From UBA3064 sp023258775 (lineage in GTDB: Bacteria > Pseudomonadota > Gammaproteobacteria > Burkholderiales > Burkholderiaceae_E): a DNA stretch of 64,000 nucleotides. Positions 25,838 to 35,171 of this stretch are shown one piece after another; within the stretch, counting starts at the first letter, position 1, and each line of letters opens with the position of its first letter. The notes under the pieces were generated by a model. The model saw only the letters and a list, made by a program, of their open reading frames with translations, was not told where the DNA came from and did not search any database. The translations under genes and the position numbers were made by a program. Location: contig JBIKXS010000002.1 of the NCBI GenBank assembly GCA_044355655.1, forward strand, positions 62,001-126,000, given 5' to 3'.

Positions 25838-26985
25838 CCTTTTCCTCGCGCTGCCTTTTGATCGCTGTTGATTCGCAACGGCGAGCGGCCGCTGACCTTG
25901 ACGAGTTGCATGCTTTGGCCTTGTCGGCCGGTCTGGAACCAACGACGAGGCTTCGTTGTCGCCGCGATCGCCCGGATCCAGCCTTGTTTATTGGTAGCGG
26001 TAAGGCTGAAGAAATAGGCACAATGATTGCAAGCGAAGAGATCACTGAAGTGGTGTTCGATCAGGCACTCTCGGCAGTTCATCAGCGAAATTTGAACAGG
26101 CTCTGGGGCGTTCCAGTATTGGACCGAACCGAGCTAATTCTTGAGATATTCGCCCGTCGAGCCCAGAGCCAAGAGGGGCAGGCTCAAGTGGAACTGGCAC
26201 GCCTTCAACATCAGTCAACACGGCTCGTGCGTATGTGGACTCACTTGGAACGCCAACGAGGGGGCATCGGCGTTCGTGGCGGACCTGGCGAACGCCAAAT
26301 TGAACTTGATCGCCGTATGATTGAGGTGAAGATCCGGCGCCTTCGCGAGCGCTTGGCCTTGATGGCCAGGCAGCGACAGACACGTCGCAAAGCAAGAAGT
26401 CGTCAGGGTGCCTTCAAAGTTTCACTGGTTGGCTACACCAACGCGGGTAAGTCAACTTTGTTTAACGCACTTGCTGGATCAGATGCGCCAGCCTATGCGG
26501 CCGATAAGCTTTTTGCGACCCTCGATACCTTGACGCGGCGAGTACACCTCGAGCATGGGATTGACTGTGTGCTTTCAGACACGGTTGGTTTTGTTCGCGA
26601 TTTGCCACATGGCCTTGTTGACGCTTTCCACGCGACCCTTGAAGAGACCGCGCAGGCAGATCTCCTCCTACATGTTTTAGATGGTTCCAGTCAGGAGCGG
26701 GAAAGGCAGGCTGACGAAGTGTTCAAGGTTTTAGGCGAAATTGGTGCGGGAGAGATCCCGCGCATTGATATCGTGAACAAGTGCGATCTGCTTAACCTGA
26801 ACCCCGGTGTGCAAAAAGATGCCTATGGTAGGATCGAGCGAATCCATATCAGCGCGCAGGAGCGATCAGGTATCGAGCATGTCAGAGAGGCGATGGTGCA
26901 AAGCATGCAAATGCAGGCAAGCCAGGGATTCTCTGAAAATCAATCCTCAATGCACTGGTCTCTAACTTCTTTATCCACCAATTAG
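25834..26985 (+). CDS. hflX: Ribosome-rescue GTPase HflX
   Basis: 383 residues from GTG 25834. N-terminal HflX domain with LFIGSGKAEEI, a glycine-rich linker (GGIGVRGGPGERQIELDRR), and a G domain with GYTNAGKSTLFNAL, DTVGFVRDLPH and NKCDLL. It splits stalled 70S ribosomes, especially under heat stress. It is part of hfq-hflX-hflK-hflC. Confidence 0.97.
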   Translation: MTFSSRCLLIAVDSQRRAAADLDELHALALSAGLEPTTRLRCRRDRPDPALFIGSGKAEEIGTMIASEEITEVVFDQALSAVHQRNLNRLWGVPVLDRTELILEIFARRAQSQEGQAQVELARLQHQSTRLVRMWTHLERQRGGIGVRGGPGERQIELDRRMIEVKIRRLRERLALMARQRQTRRKARSRQGAFKVSLVGYTNAGKSTLFNALAGSDAPAYAADKLFATLDTLTRRVHLEHGIDCVLSDTVGFVRDLPHGLVDAFHATLEETAQADLLLHVLDGSSQERERQADEVFKVLGEIGAGEIPRIDIVNKCDLLNLNPGVQKDAYGRIERIHISAQERSGIEHVREAMVQSMQMQASQGFSENQSSMHWSLTSLSTN

Positions 26986-26996
26986 GCTTAATCCAG

Positions 26997-28343
26997 ATGA
27001 GGGCTTTCTTGCGACGCGTTTTCTCGCTTAACGATCCAGGTTGGGGTCGAAGCGGCTCCCAAGGATCGGGTCAGGGTTCAAACCAATCGAATCAACCAAA
27101 CCAAAACGATCAACAAGGCTCGGGGCGCGATGATCGGCGAAACCGTCGACCAGATTCTCCGCCTGATCTCGATGAACTATGGCGAGATTTCAACCGCAAG
27201 CTCAATCAGGTGTTTCGTGGTGGCCGAGGGCAGGGACCTCGAGGCCCATCCCAGGGCGGTCCGAGTATGCCCGTGCCATCGTTTGGCAAAGGTGGCATTG
27301 GGGCGATCGCTGCGGTGTTGCTCGCACTTTGGATGGGCAGCGGCATTTATATTTTGCCCGAAGGGCATGTTGCGGCGATTTTACAGTTTGGCGAGTTTCG
27401 TCAGCTTAACGAGAGTCCCGGTCTGTCCTGGCGTTTGCCCTACCCCTTGCAACAGGCAGAACTTGTCAACACCCAGCAGCTTCGCCAGGCCGAAGTCGGC
27501 TACCGGGGTAATGTAAAAAACAAGGTCCTTAAAGAGGCACTCATGCTGTCCCAAGACCAGAGTATTGTTGATCTTCAGATTGCGGTGCAGTACAGGATCA
27601 GCGATGCACGTTCCTATTTGTTTAACAATCAATTGAGCGGTGGTCCAGACAACCTGATCCGTCAGGCTTCGGAAACAGCAACCCGCGAAGTTGTTGGTAC
27701 GAAAACAATTGATCAGGTGCTCTACGAAGAGAAAGAGGCGGTCGCCAAGGCTGCCCGACAGCAAACACAAAATATTTTGAATCGTTACAAAGTAGGCATT
27801 ACGGTGGTCGATCTAAATGTGCAACAGGCACAGCCACCTGAGCAGGTTCAGGCGGCTTTTGAAGATGCCAACAAGGCAGCCCAAGACCGCGAACGTCTTA
27901 TTAATGAAGGGATGGCCTACGCCAATGATGTGATTCCCAAAGCGCGTGGTGCTGCTGCACGATTGATGCAAGAAGCTGAAGGTTACCGACAGTCGACAAT
28001 TGCTACCGCCGAGGGTGATGCGAGCCGTTTCAAGCAGGTGCTCACAGAATACGCCAAGGCACCCCAAGTCACTCGCGATCGCATGTATCTCGAAGTAATG
28101 CAACAGGTCTTTTCAAACAATGCCAAAGTCTTCGTGGACAGTAAGGCAGGAGGTAATTTGCTGTATTTGCCCCTTGATAAGCTGATTCAGCAAAGTGCGG
28201 GCGAGCAACCTGCGGCAACCGCCCGCGCTTCAAACGGTGAGCTCTCACCGCAAACCGCCGTCCCCGCAGTGCCGCGTGCTGCTGCTGAAGAGGCTAGAGG
28301 TCGAGCGGCGGCGAGAACCAGAGAACGGGAGTCAGGGCGATGA
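26997..28343 (+). CDS. hflK: FtsH-modulating membrane protease subunit HflK
   Basis: 448 residues: a glycine/asparagine/arginine-rich cytoplasmic N-terminus (residues 15-90), one membrane helix (GGIGAIAAVLLALWMGSGIYI) and an SPFH/band-7 domain starting LPEGHVAAILQFGEF. HflK with HflC forms a large periplasmic cage around FtsH. The C-terminus is Ala/Arg-rich. ATGA overlap with hflC. Confidence 0.96.
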   Translation: MRAFLRRVFSLNDPGWGRSGSQGSGQGSNQSNQPNQNDQQGSGRDDRRNRRPDSPPDLDELWRDFNRKLNQVFRGGRGQGPRGPSQGGPSMPVPSFGKGGIGAIAAVLLALWMGSGIYILPEGHVAAILQFGEFRQLNESPGLSWRLPYPLQQAELVNTQQLRQAEVGYRGNVKNKVLKEALMLSQDQSIVDLQIAVQYRISDARSYLFNNQLSGGPDNLIRQASETATREVVGTKTIDQVLYEEKEAVAKAARQQTQNILNRYKVGITVVDLNVQQAQPPEQVQAAFEDANKAAQDRERLINEGMAYANDVIPKARGAAARLMQEAEGYRQSTIATAEGDASRFKQVLTEYAKAPQVTRDRMYLEVMQQVFSNNAKVFVDSKAGGNLLYLPLDKLIQQSAGEQPAATARASNGELSPQTAVPAVPRAAAEEARGRAAARTRERESGR

Positions 28344-29239
28344 ATCGACTTATGATCTTTGCACTAAGCGTTCCGCTGATTGGTTTGTTGGTGCTTTCTT
28401 CTTTGTTTGTGGTTGACCAACGGCAATATGCGGTCGTGTATGCACTCGGTGAGATCAAACGGGTGATCGAAGCGCCAGGCCTGCACTTTAAGTTACCACC
28501 TCCGTTTCAGAACGTCACCTACTTCGATAAACGGATTTTAACAATTGACACGCCTGATACCGATCGATTCATCACCTCAGAAAAACTCAATCTTCAAGTC
28601 GATTCGTATGTGAAGTGGCGAATTGTTGATGTCAAAACATTTATTCGCTCGGTCAGTGGTAGTCAGGCGGTCGCTGCAGATCGACTGCTCAGAAGTCTAC
28701 GTGATGGAATGAATATCGAAATTTCCAAAATTACGGTCGCTGAGCTGATTTCAGGAGAGCGCGAGAAGATCGTTGAAGAACTTCGCAGCAAGCTCAATGA
28801 GGCTGCCAAGGAAATTGGCGCCGAAATCGTTGATGTCCGACTCAAGCGCGTCGATTTTGCGCCTGAGGTGGCTGACCGAGTCTTCGAACGTATGCAATCT
28901 GAACGAAAACGAGTTGCGAATGAACGAAGAGCTACCGGCGGTGCCGAATCCGAAAAAATTCGCGCCGATGCCGAAAGGCAACGCGATGTGATCCTTGCTG
29001 AAGCTTACCGTGACGCGCAGCGCCTTAAGGGGCAGGGTGATGCAAAAGCCGCCGCACTTTATGCTGAGGCTTTTGGACAGAACCCGGATTTTGCGGCTTT
29101 TTACCGTAGTTTGCAGGCTTATCGGGAGACTTTCCAGGCCAAACGCGATGTGATGGTGCTCGATCCAAGTTCGGACTTCTTTAAGTACTTCAAGGCACCC
29201 AATAGTGGAGCAACGCGGGCCGCACCCGCGGCGCGTTGA
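28340..29239 (+). CDS. hflC: FtsH-modulating membrane protease subunit HflC
   Basis: 299 residues: N-terminal membrane anchor (IFALSVPLIGLLVLSSLFVV), then the SPFH domain (VDQRQYAVVYALGEIKRVIE, DVRLKRVDFAPEVADRVFERM) and a helical region. Partner of HflK in the FtsH complex. It is followed after 4 bp by the DUF2065 gene. Confidence 0.96.
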   Translation: MNRLMIFALSVPLIGLLVLSSLFVVDQRQYAVVYALGEIKRVIEAPGLHFKLPPPFQNVTYFDKRILTIDTPDTDRFITSEKLNLQVDSYVKWRIVDVKTFIRSVSGSQAVAADRLLRSLRDGMNIEISKITVAELISGEREKIVEELRSKLNEAAKEIGAEIVDVRLKRVDFAPEVADRVFERMQSERKRVANERRATGGAESEKIRADAERQRDVILAEAYRDAQRLKGQGDAKAAALYAEAFGQNPDFAAFYRSLQAYRETFQAKRDVMVLDPSSDFFKYFKAPNSGATRAAPAAR

Positions 29240-29243
29240 GGGC

Positions 29244-29423
29244 ATGCCCGAAATTTGGTTGAAGGCCTTAGGTCTGGCGCTTATATTTGAAGGTTTCCTC
29301 CCGTTTGTTGCGCCTGAGCGTTGGCGAGAAACCATGCAAAAGCTTGGCGATATCGATCCTCAGCGCATTAGACAATTTGCTTTATTAGCGCTTGCGCTAG
29401 GTACTGGGCTCTTGTGGCTTTAA
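29244..29423 (+). CDS. DUF2065 family small membrane protein
   Basis: 59 residues from ATG 29244: MPEIWLKALGLALIFEGFLP, then PERWRETMQKLGDIDPQRIR between two helices, and a C-terminal helix ending LLWL. This is the DUF2065 family commonly found between hflC and hisZ/purA in proteobacteria; function unknown, although the position suggests a link to the HflKC-FtsH complex. Confidence 0.85.
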   Translation: MPEIWLKALGLALIFEGFLPFVAPERWRETMQKLGDIDPQRIRQFALLALALGTGLLWL

Positions 29424-29464
29424 ATCTTCGCTAAACTCCCGCTTTCCCTAAGCACATCCTCAAC

Positions 29465-30643
29465 ATGCCCCGTTGGTTGCTTCCCGAAGGTATTTCAGAC
29501 GTTCTGCCGACAGAGGCCCGCCGTATTGAGGACTTGCGTCGGCGATTGCTCGATTTGTTTCGGGTTTACGGATATGAGCTGGTCTCGCCACCGCTTATTG
29601 AGTACTTAGACGCTCTGCTTGTGGGTTCTGGTAAGGATTTAGCCAGGCAAATGTTCCAAACCGTTGATCTGCTCTCTGGCCGCACGCTGGCCGTCAGAGC
29701 TGACATGACGCCACAGGTTGCTCGTATTGACGCTCATCGACTCAATCGGCAGCAAGTGGTTCGCCTCTGTTACACGGGTTCGGTGCTACATACACGACAG
29801 GAGTCATTAAGCGGTTCGCGAGAGCCGCTTCAGGCGGGATGTGAAATTTATGGACATCGTGGGCTTGAAGCCGATCTGGAGGTCATGGAACTGATGGTCC
29901 AGGCGATTATGTTGGCAGGCTCAAATCCAGTACAACTCGATTTATCACCCGCGGGGATTGTCAAAACAATTTGTGAAATCAGAGGGTTGAATGCTCAACT
30001 TCAAGATTTTATTCATGAGTTGGTGTTGTCAAAGAATCTCCCGCAGTTGCGCGCACAGCTCGGCGACATTGATAAGAATTTAGCTGAAACGCTTTGTGAA
30101 ATCAGTATGTTATACGGGGAACTCTCGGTGAAAGATGATGCGATTTTGCGTCGCGCTGCTGAGCTTTTGCCTGAACATACTTTGGTACACGAGGTACTCG
30201 ACGGACTTCGAACGATTGCAGGTGCTCACTTTTGGGCCGACTATCCTCAACTGAGCCTTTCGGTTGATTTTGGCGATATGCGTGGCTGGCAGTATCACAC
30301 AGGGATAAGTTTTAGCGCTTATCTCGATCAACATCCGGTCGCCGTCGCGCGAGGTGGTCGCTACGACGATGTGGGTGCGAGTTTTGGGCGCTCGCGAGCA
30401 GCAACGGGTTTTTCGCTTGAGTTGAGAGAACTGGCATCACTTGCCCCGGAGCCCTTGCCTACGCTTGCGGTTCGGGCTCCATGGCGGGATGATCCGGCCC
30501 TGCGAGCAGCGGTGAAGGCCTTGCGTGAAGCAGGGGAGATTGTGGTTCAGGTTATGCCTGGTCACGAGGATGAACAAGAAGAGTTTCAGTGTGATCGAAC
30601 CCTCGTGTTGGGAGAGGACGGCTGGCAGGTCAAGGCCTTATAA
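29465..30643 (+). CDS. hisZ: ATP phosphoribosyltransferase regulatory subunit HisZ
   Basis: 392 residues resembling the catalytic core of HisRS (LPEGISDVLPTEARRIEDLR, RADMTPQVARIDAH, ARGGRYDDVGASFG) but without the anticodon-binding domain. HisZ pairs with the short form of HisG to give the regulated first enzyme of histidine synthesis. The second HisRS-like gene in the window (hisS) has the HisA motifs this one lacks. It precedes purA, a common betaproteobacterial arrangement. Confidence 0.93.
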   Translation: MPRWLLPEGISDVLPTEARRIEDLRRRLLDLFRVYGYELVSPPLIEYLDALLVGSGKDLARQMFQTVDLLSGRTLAVRADMTPQVARIDAHRLNRQQVVRLCYTGSVLHTRQESLSGSREPLQAGCEIYGHRGLEADLEVMELMVQAIMLAGSNPVQLDLSPAGIVKTICEIRGLNAQLQDFIHELVLSKNLPQLRAQLGDIDKNLAETLCEISMLYGELSVKDDAILRRAAELLPEHTLVHEVLDGLRTIAGAHFWADYPQLSLSVDFGDMRGWQYHTGISFSAYLDQHPVAVARGGRYDDVGASFGRSRAATGFSLELRELASLAPEPLPTLAVRAPWRDDPALRAAVKALREAGEIVVQVMPGHEDEQEEFQCDRTLVLGEDGWQVKAL

Positions 30644-30656
30644 GCTGGCTGTTTGA

Positions 30657-30686
30657 AACCTTAACGTTGTCCTTTCCTTTAAGGTT
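30657..30686. other. Inverted repeat between hisZ and purA
   Basis: AACCTTAA (30657-30664) and TTAAGGTT (30679-30686) are perfectly complementary around a pyrimidine-rich 14-nt loop. It lies 14 bp after the hisZ stop and 48 bp before purA. It could be a weak terminator or a purA operator; it does not resemble the enteric PurR site. Confidence 0.4.
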
Positions 30687-30734
30687 GTCGTTTCTAGATC
30701 AATCAGAAGTAATTCTTTTCGCGAAAGGATTTTA

Positions 30735-32027
30735 ATGGGCCGCAATATCGTGATTGTGGGCACCCAGTGGGGCGATGAAGGTAAAGGGAAGATTGTTGAC
30801 TGGATCACTGATCAGGCCCAAGGCGTTGTGCGCTTCCAAGGTGGCCACAATGCAGGTCACACGCTTGTCATTGCTGGAAAAAAGCAGGTACTTAGACTAA
30901 TTCCCTCAGGCATCTTAAGGCCGGGCGTTATTTGTTACATCGGCAACGGCGTTGTCCTTTCTCCCAGTGCGCTGCTCCAGGAGATCGCTGAGCTCGAGGC
31001 TGCTGGTGTCGCTGTGCGAGACCGGCTGCGTATTGCTCAGGCTTGCACGCTCATTCTTCCTTACCACGTTGCCCTTGATCAGGCCCGTGAAGCGAAAAGG
31101 GGACAAGACAAGATTGGCACCACGGGACGAGGTATCGGCCCTGCTTACGAAGACAAGATTGCTAGGCGTGCACTGCGGGTCGCTGATCTGGGAGATCCCG
31201 GATTTTTCCGCACTCGACTGGAAGAGGTACTTGATTTTCATAACTTTACGTTGGAGCATTACCTCAAAGCGAAGCCATTAGCGCTTGAGCCTATTCTTGA
31301 AGAAGCCTTGCGCCTTGGTGAGGTGATAGCGCCGATGGTGGCGGATGTACCTGCCCTGCTTTATGAGGCAATGCGGCGAGGTGACCGTCTTCTTTTCGAG
31401 GGGGCACAGGGATCGATGCTCGACGTTGATCACGGTACTTATCCCTATGTCACCTCGAGTAATTGCGTTGCGGGTGCGGCAGCGCCTGGCTCAGGTGTTG
31501 GTCCGAAGTCAATCAACTATGTACTGGGCATCGTGAAGGCTTATACAACCCGTGTCGGATCTGGACCTTTTCCCTCGGAACTCCACGACAATATCGGCAA
31601 GCACCTTGGTCAGGTAGGGCAGGAGTTTGGTTCTGTAACAGGACGCCCGCGACGCTGTGGGTGGTTAGATGTCGCAGCGCTCAAGCGCTCGATTGAAATC
31701 AATGGTGTGGATGGCTTGTGCTTGACTAAACTCGACGTGCTCGACGGATTGTCAGAAGTCAAGATCTGTACCCATTATGAAGTTGATGGCAAAGCGATTG
31801 ATCGTCTGCCCTTTGGTGCCCAAGCGCTGTCAAGATGTGTGCCGGTCTATGAATCGCTTGCTGGCTGGCAACAAAGTACTGCGGGTATCCGAAGTTGGGA
31901 TGATTTGCCCGACAGAGCCCGGCACTATCTCCACCGTGTTGAGGAACTTACCGGTGCCCGTATCGATCTAGTGTCAACAGGAGCGGATCGTCAAGACACC
32001 ATCATGAGACATCCGCTTTTTGTGTAA
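30735..32027 (+). CDS. purA: Adenylosuccinate synthetase
   Basis: 430 residues; IMP + Asp + GTP to adenylosuccinate. N-terminal phosphate loop TQWGDEGKGKIVD, GGHNAGHT, catalytic QDKIGTTGRGIGPAYEDK, FEGAQGSMLDVDHGTYPYVT and the C-terminal GADRQDTI are all conserved. It is followed by a tandem-repeat spacer and then a phosphoribosyltransferase. Confidence 0.97.
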   Translation: MGRNIVIVGTQWGDEGKGKIVDWITDQAQGVVRFQGGHNAGHTLVIAGKKQVLRLIPSGILRPGVICYIGNGVVLSPSALLQEIAELEAAGVAVRDRLRIAQACTLILPYHVALDQAREAKRGQDKIGTTGRGIGPAYEDKIARRALRVADLGDPGFFRTRLEEVLDFHNFTLEHYLKAKPLALEPILEEALRLGEVIAPMVADVPALLYEAMRRGDRLLFEGAQGSMLDVDHGTYPYVTSSNCVAGAAAPGSGVGPKSINYVLGIVKAYTTRVGSGPFPSELHDNIGKHLGQVGQEFGSVTGRPRRCGWLDVAALKRSIEINGVDGLCLTKLDVLDGLSEVKICTHYEVDGKAIDRLPFGAQALSRCVPVYESLAGWQQSTAGIRSWDDLPDRARHYLHRVEELTGARIDLVSTGADRQDTIMRHPLFV

Positions 32028-32163
32028 CCTGCGCATAACAACTTATCCAAGCTCCGCATGACAACTCGATTAGCCTGTGCATGAGAACTTGATTAGCCTG
32101 CGCATTAAACTTCGTTAGCCTCAGTATTAAATTTTGTTTGGCTTGCATATTGAACTCGCCCCG
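32028..32163. repeat. Six imperfect 22-24-bp tandem repeats after purA
   Basis: The array begins directly at the purA stop. Units start near 32028, 32052, 32074, 32097, 32119 and 32142. The best units read CCTGTGCATGAGAACTTGAT and CCTGCGCATTAAACTTCGTT; later units become AT-richer. It occupies almost the whole 150-bp spacer to the phosphoribosyltransferase, leaving only its ribosome site. Confidence 0.85.
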
Positions 32164-32177
32164 AGGACCCCAATACG

Positions 32178-32690
32178 ATGAAGAAGCTGCATATCACCTG
32201 GGAGCAATACCATCGCCTAATCGAGCAACTTGCCTCGCAGGTCTACGCTTCAGCTTGGGATTTTCAAGCCATCGTATGCCTGGCACGCGGTGGTATGCGA
32301 GTTGGTGATGTTTTATCGCGGATCTTCGATAAGCCGCTTGGCGTTTTATTCACCAGTTCATACCGTGAAGACAGTGGCACCAAACAAAGCAGGCTGCAAA
32401 TTGCTGAACACCTGAGCAGCGCTATGCCGCTACCTGGTTCACGCTGGCTTTTGGTTGACGACTTAGTTGATTCAGGCGCAACCCTTGTTGAGGGTATTCC
32501 GGAAATACGCCGTCGCTACCCCCAGGTACGAGAGTTGCGCTCAGCGGTGATTTGGCGCAAGGCCTGCTCAGTCGCGATTCCTGATTACTACTGTGAGTAT
32601 CTTGCAGACAACCCTTGGATTGTTCAGCCTTTTGAACTTTACGACAACATGGAACCTGCCGATTTAGGGCCACGCCTGCATGTTCATTGA
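32178..32690 (+). CDS. Phosphoribosyltransferase domain protein (COG2236-like)
   Basis: 170 residues with a type I PRTase fold: hood region VCLARGGMRVGDVLSR and the PRPP-binding loop WLLVDDLVDSGATL. It probably salvages a purine base (guanine, xanthine or hypoxanthine), in keeping with its position behind purA, but base specificity cannot be read. Length and the C-terminal PWIVQPFELYDNM fit small xanthine-type enzymes of this group. Confidence 0.82.
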   Translation: MKKLHITWEQYHRLIEQLASQVYASAWDFQAIVCLARGGMRVGDVLSRIFDKPLGVLFTSSYREDSGTKQSRLQIAEHLSSAMPLPGSRWLLVDDLVDSGATLVEGIPEIRRRYPQVRELRSAVIWRKACSVAIPDYYCEYLADNPWIVQPFELYDNMEPADLGPRLHVH

Positions 32691-32770
32691 TATGTTCATC
32701 AAGGATAACTGTTCGAGTAATTTAAGCACGCTCGTCAAACGCAGGCTTGAAGAGAACTCGAACTTCAGCG

Positions 32771-32857
32771 TGGTGCCCAGAAGAGGACTCGAACCTCCAC
32801 AGTGTTACCACCGCTAGGACCTGAACCTAGTGCGTCTACCAATTCCGCCATCTGGGC
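32771..32857 (-). tRNA. tRNA-Leu (anticodon CAG)
   Basis: 87-nt class II tRNA with a long variable arm. On the minus strand it begins GCCCAGATGGCGGAATTGG; anticodon stem CTAGG/CCTAG encloses TTCAGGT, giving CAG. Acceptor and T-arm (GTTCGAGTC) pair and CCA is encoded. It is antisense to the leader of rnr. Confidence 0.96.
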
Positions 32858-32870
32858 TTCGTTTGAATCT

Positions 32871-35159
32871 GTGCAAAACACAATTTCAAATCAGCCCTCA
32901 AGTTTAAACCCGAGAGATGTTTTGTCAAAATCCGCACCAAGTTCGAACCTAAGACTTGCTGGCCCTCGCAAACTCGAAGCTGGGGATCGGCGTTCCGGTA
33001 TACGCGGTCGGGTGCAAGGCCATAGGGATGGTTTTGGTTTTTTAATTCCAGAAGATGGTTCGCCTGATTTGTTTTTGTCCGCGCGGGAAATGCAAGCCGT
33101 GATGGATGGTGACACTGTCTTAGTTAAGCCTTCTGGTGTTGATCATCGTGGACGTAGGCAGGCGGTGATTATGGAAGTGATCACGCGAGCGAGACAACAG
33201 CTCGTTGGACGCATGATTCAGGAGCGCGGTATTTCATGGGTAGTGCCGGAGGATCATAGAATCAAGCACGATATCTTGGTGGCACCAGGTGATCTTGGCC
33301 TCGCCAAAGCGGGGCAGGTCGTTGTGGTGGAAATCACCGTGCCTCCTTCGGGTCATAGTCAGGCGATGGGTCGTGTTTGCGAGGTGCTCGGCGAGATTGA
33401 CGATCCAGGTATGGAGATCGAAATTGCGGTTCGCAAGTTCGATGTTCCAGTAAGGTTTTCCGATGCATCCTTAAAGGAGCTCCGAAAGCTACCTGCACTT
33501 CCCAAGGCCAGTGAGACCAAGCAGCGCGTGGACTTGCGAGATCTGCCCCTGATCACCATTGATGGAGAAGATGCTCGCGATTTTGATGATGCAGTTTATT
33601 GTTTACCAGATGAAACAACGAATAGTTTTCGCTTGCTGGTCGCAATCGCCGATGTATCTCACTATGTTAAGGCCGGTTCTGCGCTTGATCAGGATGCTGC
33701 ATCACGCGGGACTTCGGTCTACTTTCCAAGACGGGTCATACCGATGCTGCCAGAGACCATCTCTAATGGTCTTTGCTCGTTAAATCCAGCCGTTGATCGT
33801 CTTGTCTTGGTCTGCGATATGGTGATTTCGAGCCAGGGTTCGGTTTTGGCTTACCAGTTTTTTGAAGCCGTGATGCATTCGGCAGCTCGCTGTACTTATG
33901 ACGAAGTTTGGGGGGTGTTGTCTCAACAAAATCCACTTGCGAGAAAAAAATTCGGTAAGTTAATTACAGTTTTTGAAAATTTACAAAAGCTCCACACTGT
34001 ACTTGCATCGGCACGTCAACGCCGTGGCGCGATTGACTTCGAAAGTACAGAGACGAAAATGCTCATGGACGAGTATGGTCGTATCGAACGAATTGAACCT
34101 CGTATCCGCAATGAAGCGCACCGGATTATTGAAGAGTGCATGTTGGCCGCAAATCTTTGTGCCGCGGACTTTCTTATTCGAAGTGAGCATCCGGGGTTAT
34201 ACCGTGTTCACGAAGGTCCTAGTGCTGAGCGGCTTGCGAAGTTAAGAGCATACCTGTCAATGGCCGGTCTACAACTCGAGGGTGGCGACAAGCCCCAATC
34301 TGCAGACTACGCCAAGTTGCTGCAGCAGATTCGCAATCGACCAGATATGCAACCCTTGCAAACCATGGTGCTGCGTTCAATGCAGCAGGCTATCTATAGT
34401 CCGCATATTGCAGGTCATTTTGGCTTGGCCTATGAGGCTTATACCCATTTCACATCACCGATCCGCCGTTATCCTGATTTGCTTGTCCACCGGGTGATCA
34501 AAGCTTTAATTCATCGCAAGCGCTGGATTGTGGCCAAGGGACCTGAAGAAATGCCGCGATGGGAGGCGCTGGGTCTTTCATCATCTGTTACTGAAAGGCG
34601 CGCTGACGAAGCTTCGCGCGATGTCGAGGCCTGGCTCAAATGCCAGTTTATGCGAACTCATGTTGGCGAGAGCTTTCGAGGGCGAGTAAGTGGCGTTGCC
34701 GCTTTTGGTCTCTTTGTAACGCTCGAGGCGCTTTATGTTGAAGGTATGGTCCATGTTTCTGAGCTTGGAAGTGATTACTTTCAGTTCAATGAGGTTAGTC
34801 ACGAGCTTCGAGGAGAGCGAACAGGTAGGCGATTCCGACTCGGCGATGAGTTGATGGTTCAGGTGCTACGCGTTGACCTTGAGGCGCGACGTATAGAATT
34901 TGGACTGATTGAGAAAGCATTTCGTTCCAGATCCAGCCACGGTTCGGTAAAAACGAACTCAGAATCGCTTCGAACTGAAGCCTTGTTGCCAGGTGTCACC
35001 GTCGATCCTCTCAGTAGCGGTCGTGTTAAGCCTCAACAAGGCAAGCGACGAGGTCTCAAGGCAAAAATTGCTGCTGCAAAGCCAAGTCGCTCTGGCACGG
35101 CAAGCGCTAGCAAGAAGCCAGGCGGTAAGCAAAGCATCCGCAAGCGAAACGGCAAGTGA
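32871..35159 (+). CDS. rnr: Ribonuclease R
   Basis: About 762 residues of the RNB family: cold-shock/OB domains (RVQGHRDGFGFLIPEDGSPD), the catalytic RNB domain with DGEDARDFDDAV (metal-binding aspartates), HFTSPIRRYPDLLVHR, an S1 domain (FRGRVSGVAAFGLFVTLEAL) and a Lys/Arg-rich tail. It degrades structured RNA and helps trans-translation. The open frame runs back into the tRNA-Leu locus; the GTG at 32871 is the first start outside it, but a TTG further in is possible. The N-terminal HTH domain of enteric RNase R is not present. Confidence 0.93.
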   Translation: MQNTISNQPSSLNPRDVLSKSAPSSNLRLAGPRKLEAGDRRSGIRGRVQGHRDGFGFLIPEDGSPDLFLSAREMQAVMDGDTVLVKPSGVDHRGRRQAVIMEVITRARQQLVGRMIQERGISWVVPEDHRIKHDILVAPGDLGLAKAGQVVVVEITVPPSGHSQAMGRVCEVLGEIDDPGMEIEIAVRKFDVPVRFSDASLKELRKLPALPKASETKQRVDLRDLPLITIDGEDARDFDDAVYCLPDETTNSFRLLVAIADVSHYVKAGSALDQDAASRGTSVYFPRRVIPMLPETISNGLCSLNPAVDRLVLVCDMVISSQGSVLAYQFFEAVMHSAARCTYDEVWGVLSQQNPLARKKFGKLITVFENLQKLHTVLASARQRRGAIDFESTETKMLMDEYGRIERIEPRIRNEAHRIIEECMLAANLCAADFLIRSEHPGLYRVHEGPSAERLAKLRAYLSMAGLQLEGGDKPQSADYAKLLQQIRNRPDMQPLQTMVLRSMQQAIYSPHIAGHFGLAYEAYTHFTSPIRRYPDLLVHRVIKALIHRKRWIVAKGPEEMPRWEALGLSSSVTERRADEASRDVEAWLKCQFMRTHVGESFRGRVSGVAAFGLFVTLEALYVEGMVHVSELGSDYFQFNEVSHELRGERTGRRFRLGDELMVQVLRVDLEARRIEFGLIEKAFRSRSSHGSVKTNSESLRTEALLPGVTVDPLSSGRVKPQQGKRRGLKAKIAAAKPSRSGTASASKKPGGKQSIRKRNGK

Positions 35160-35171
35160 GTTTCGTAATCA

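Noticed and set aside
28751..29335. 194-residue open frame antisense to hflC
   Set aside because: Shadow of the conserved hflC; no motif or ribosome site.
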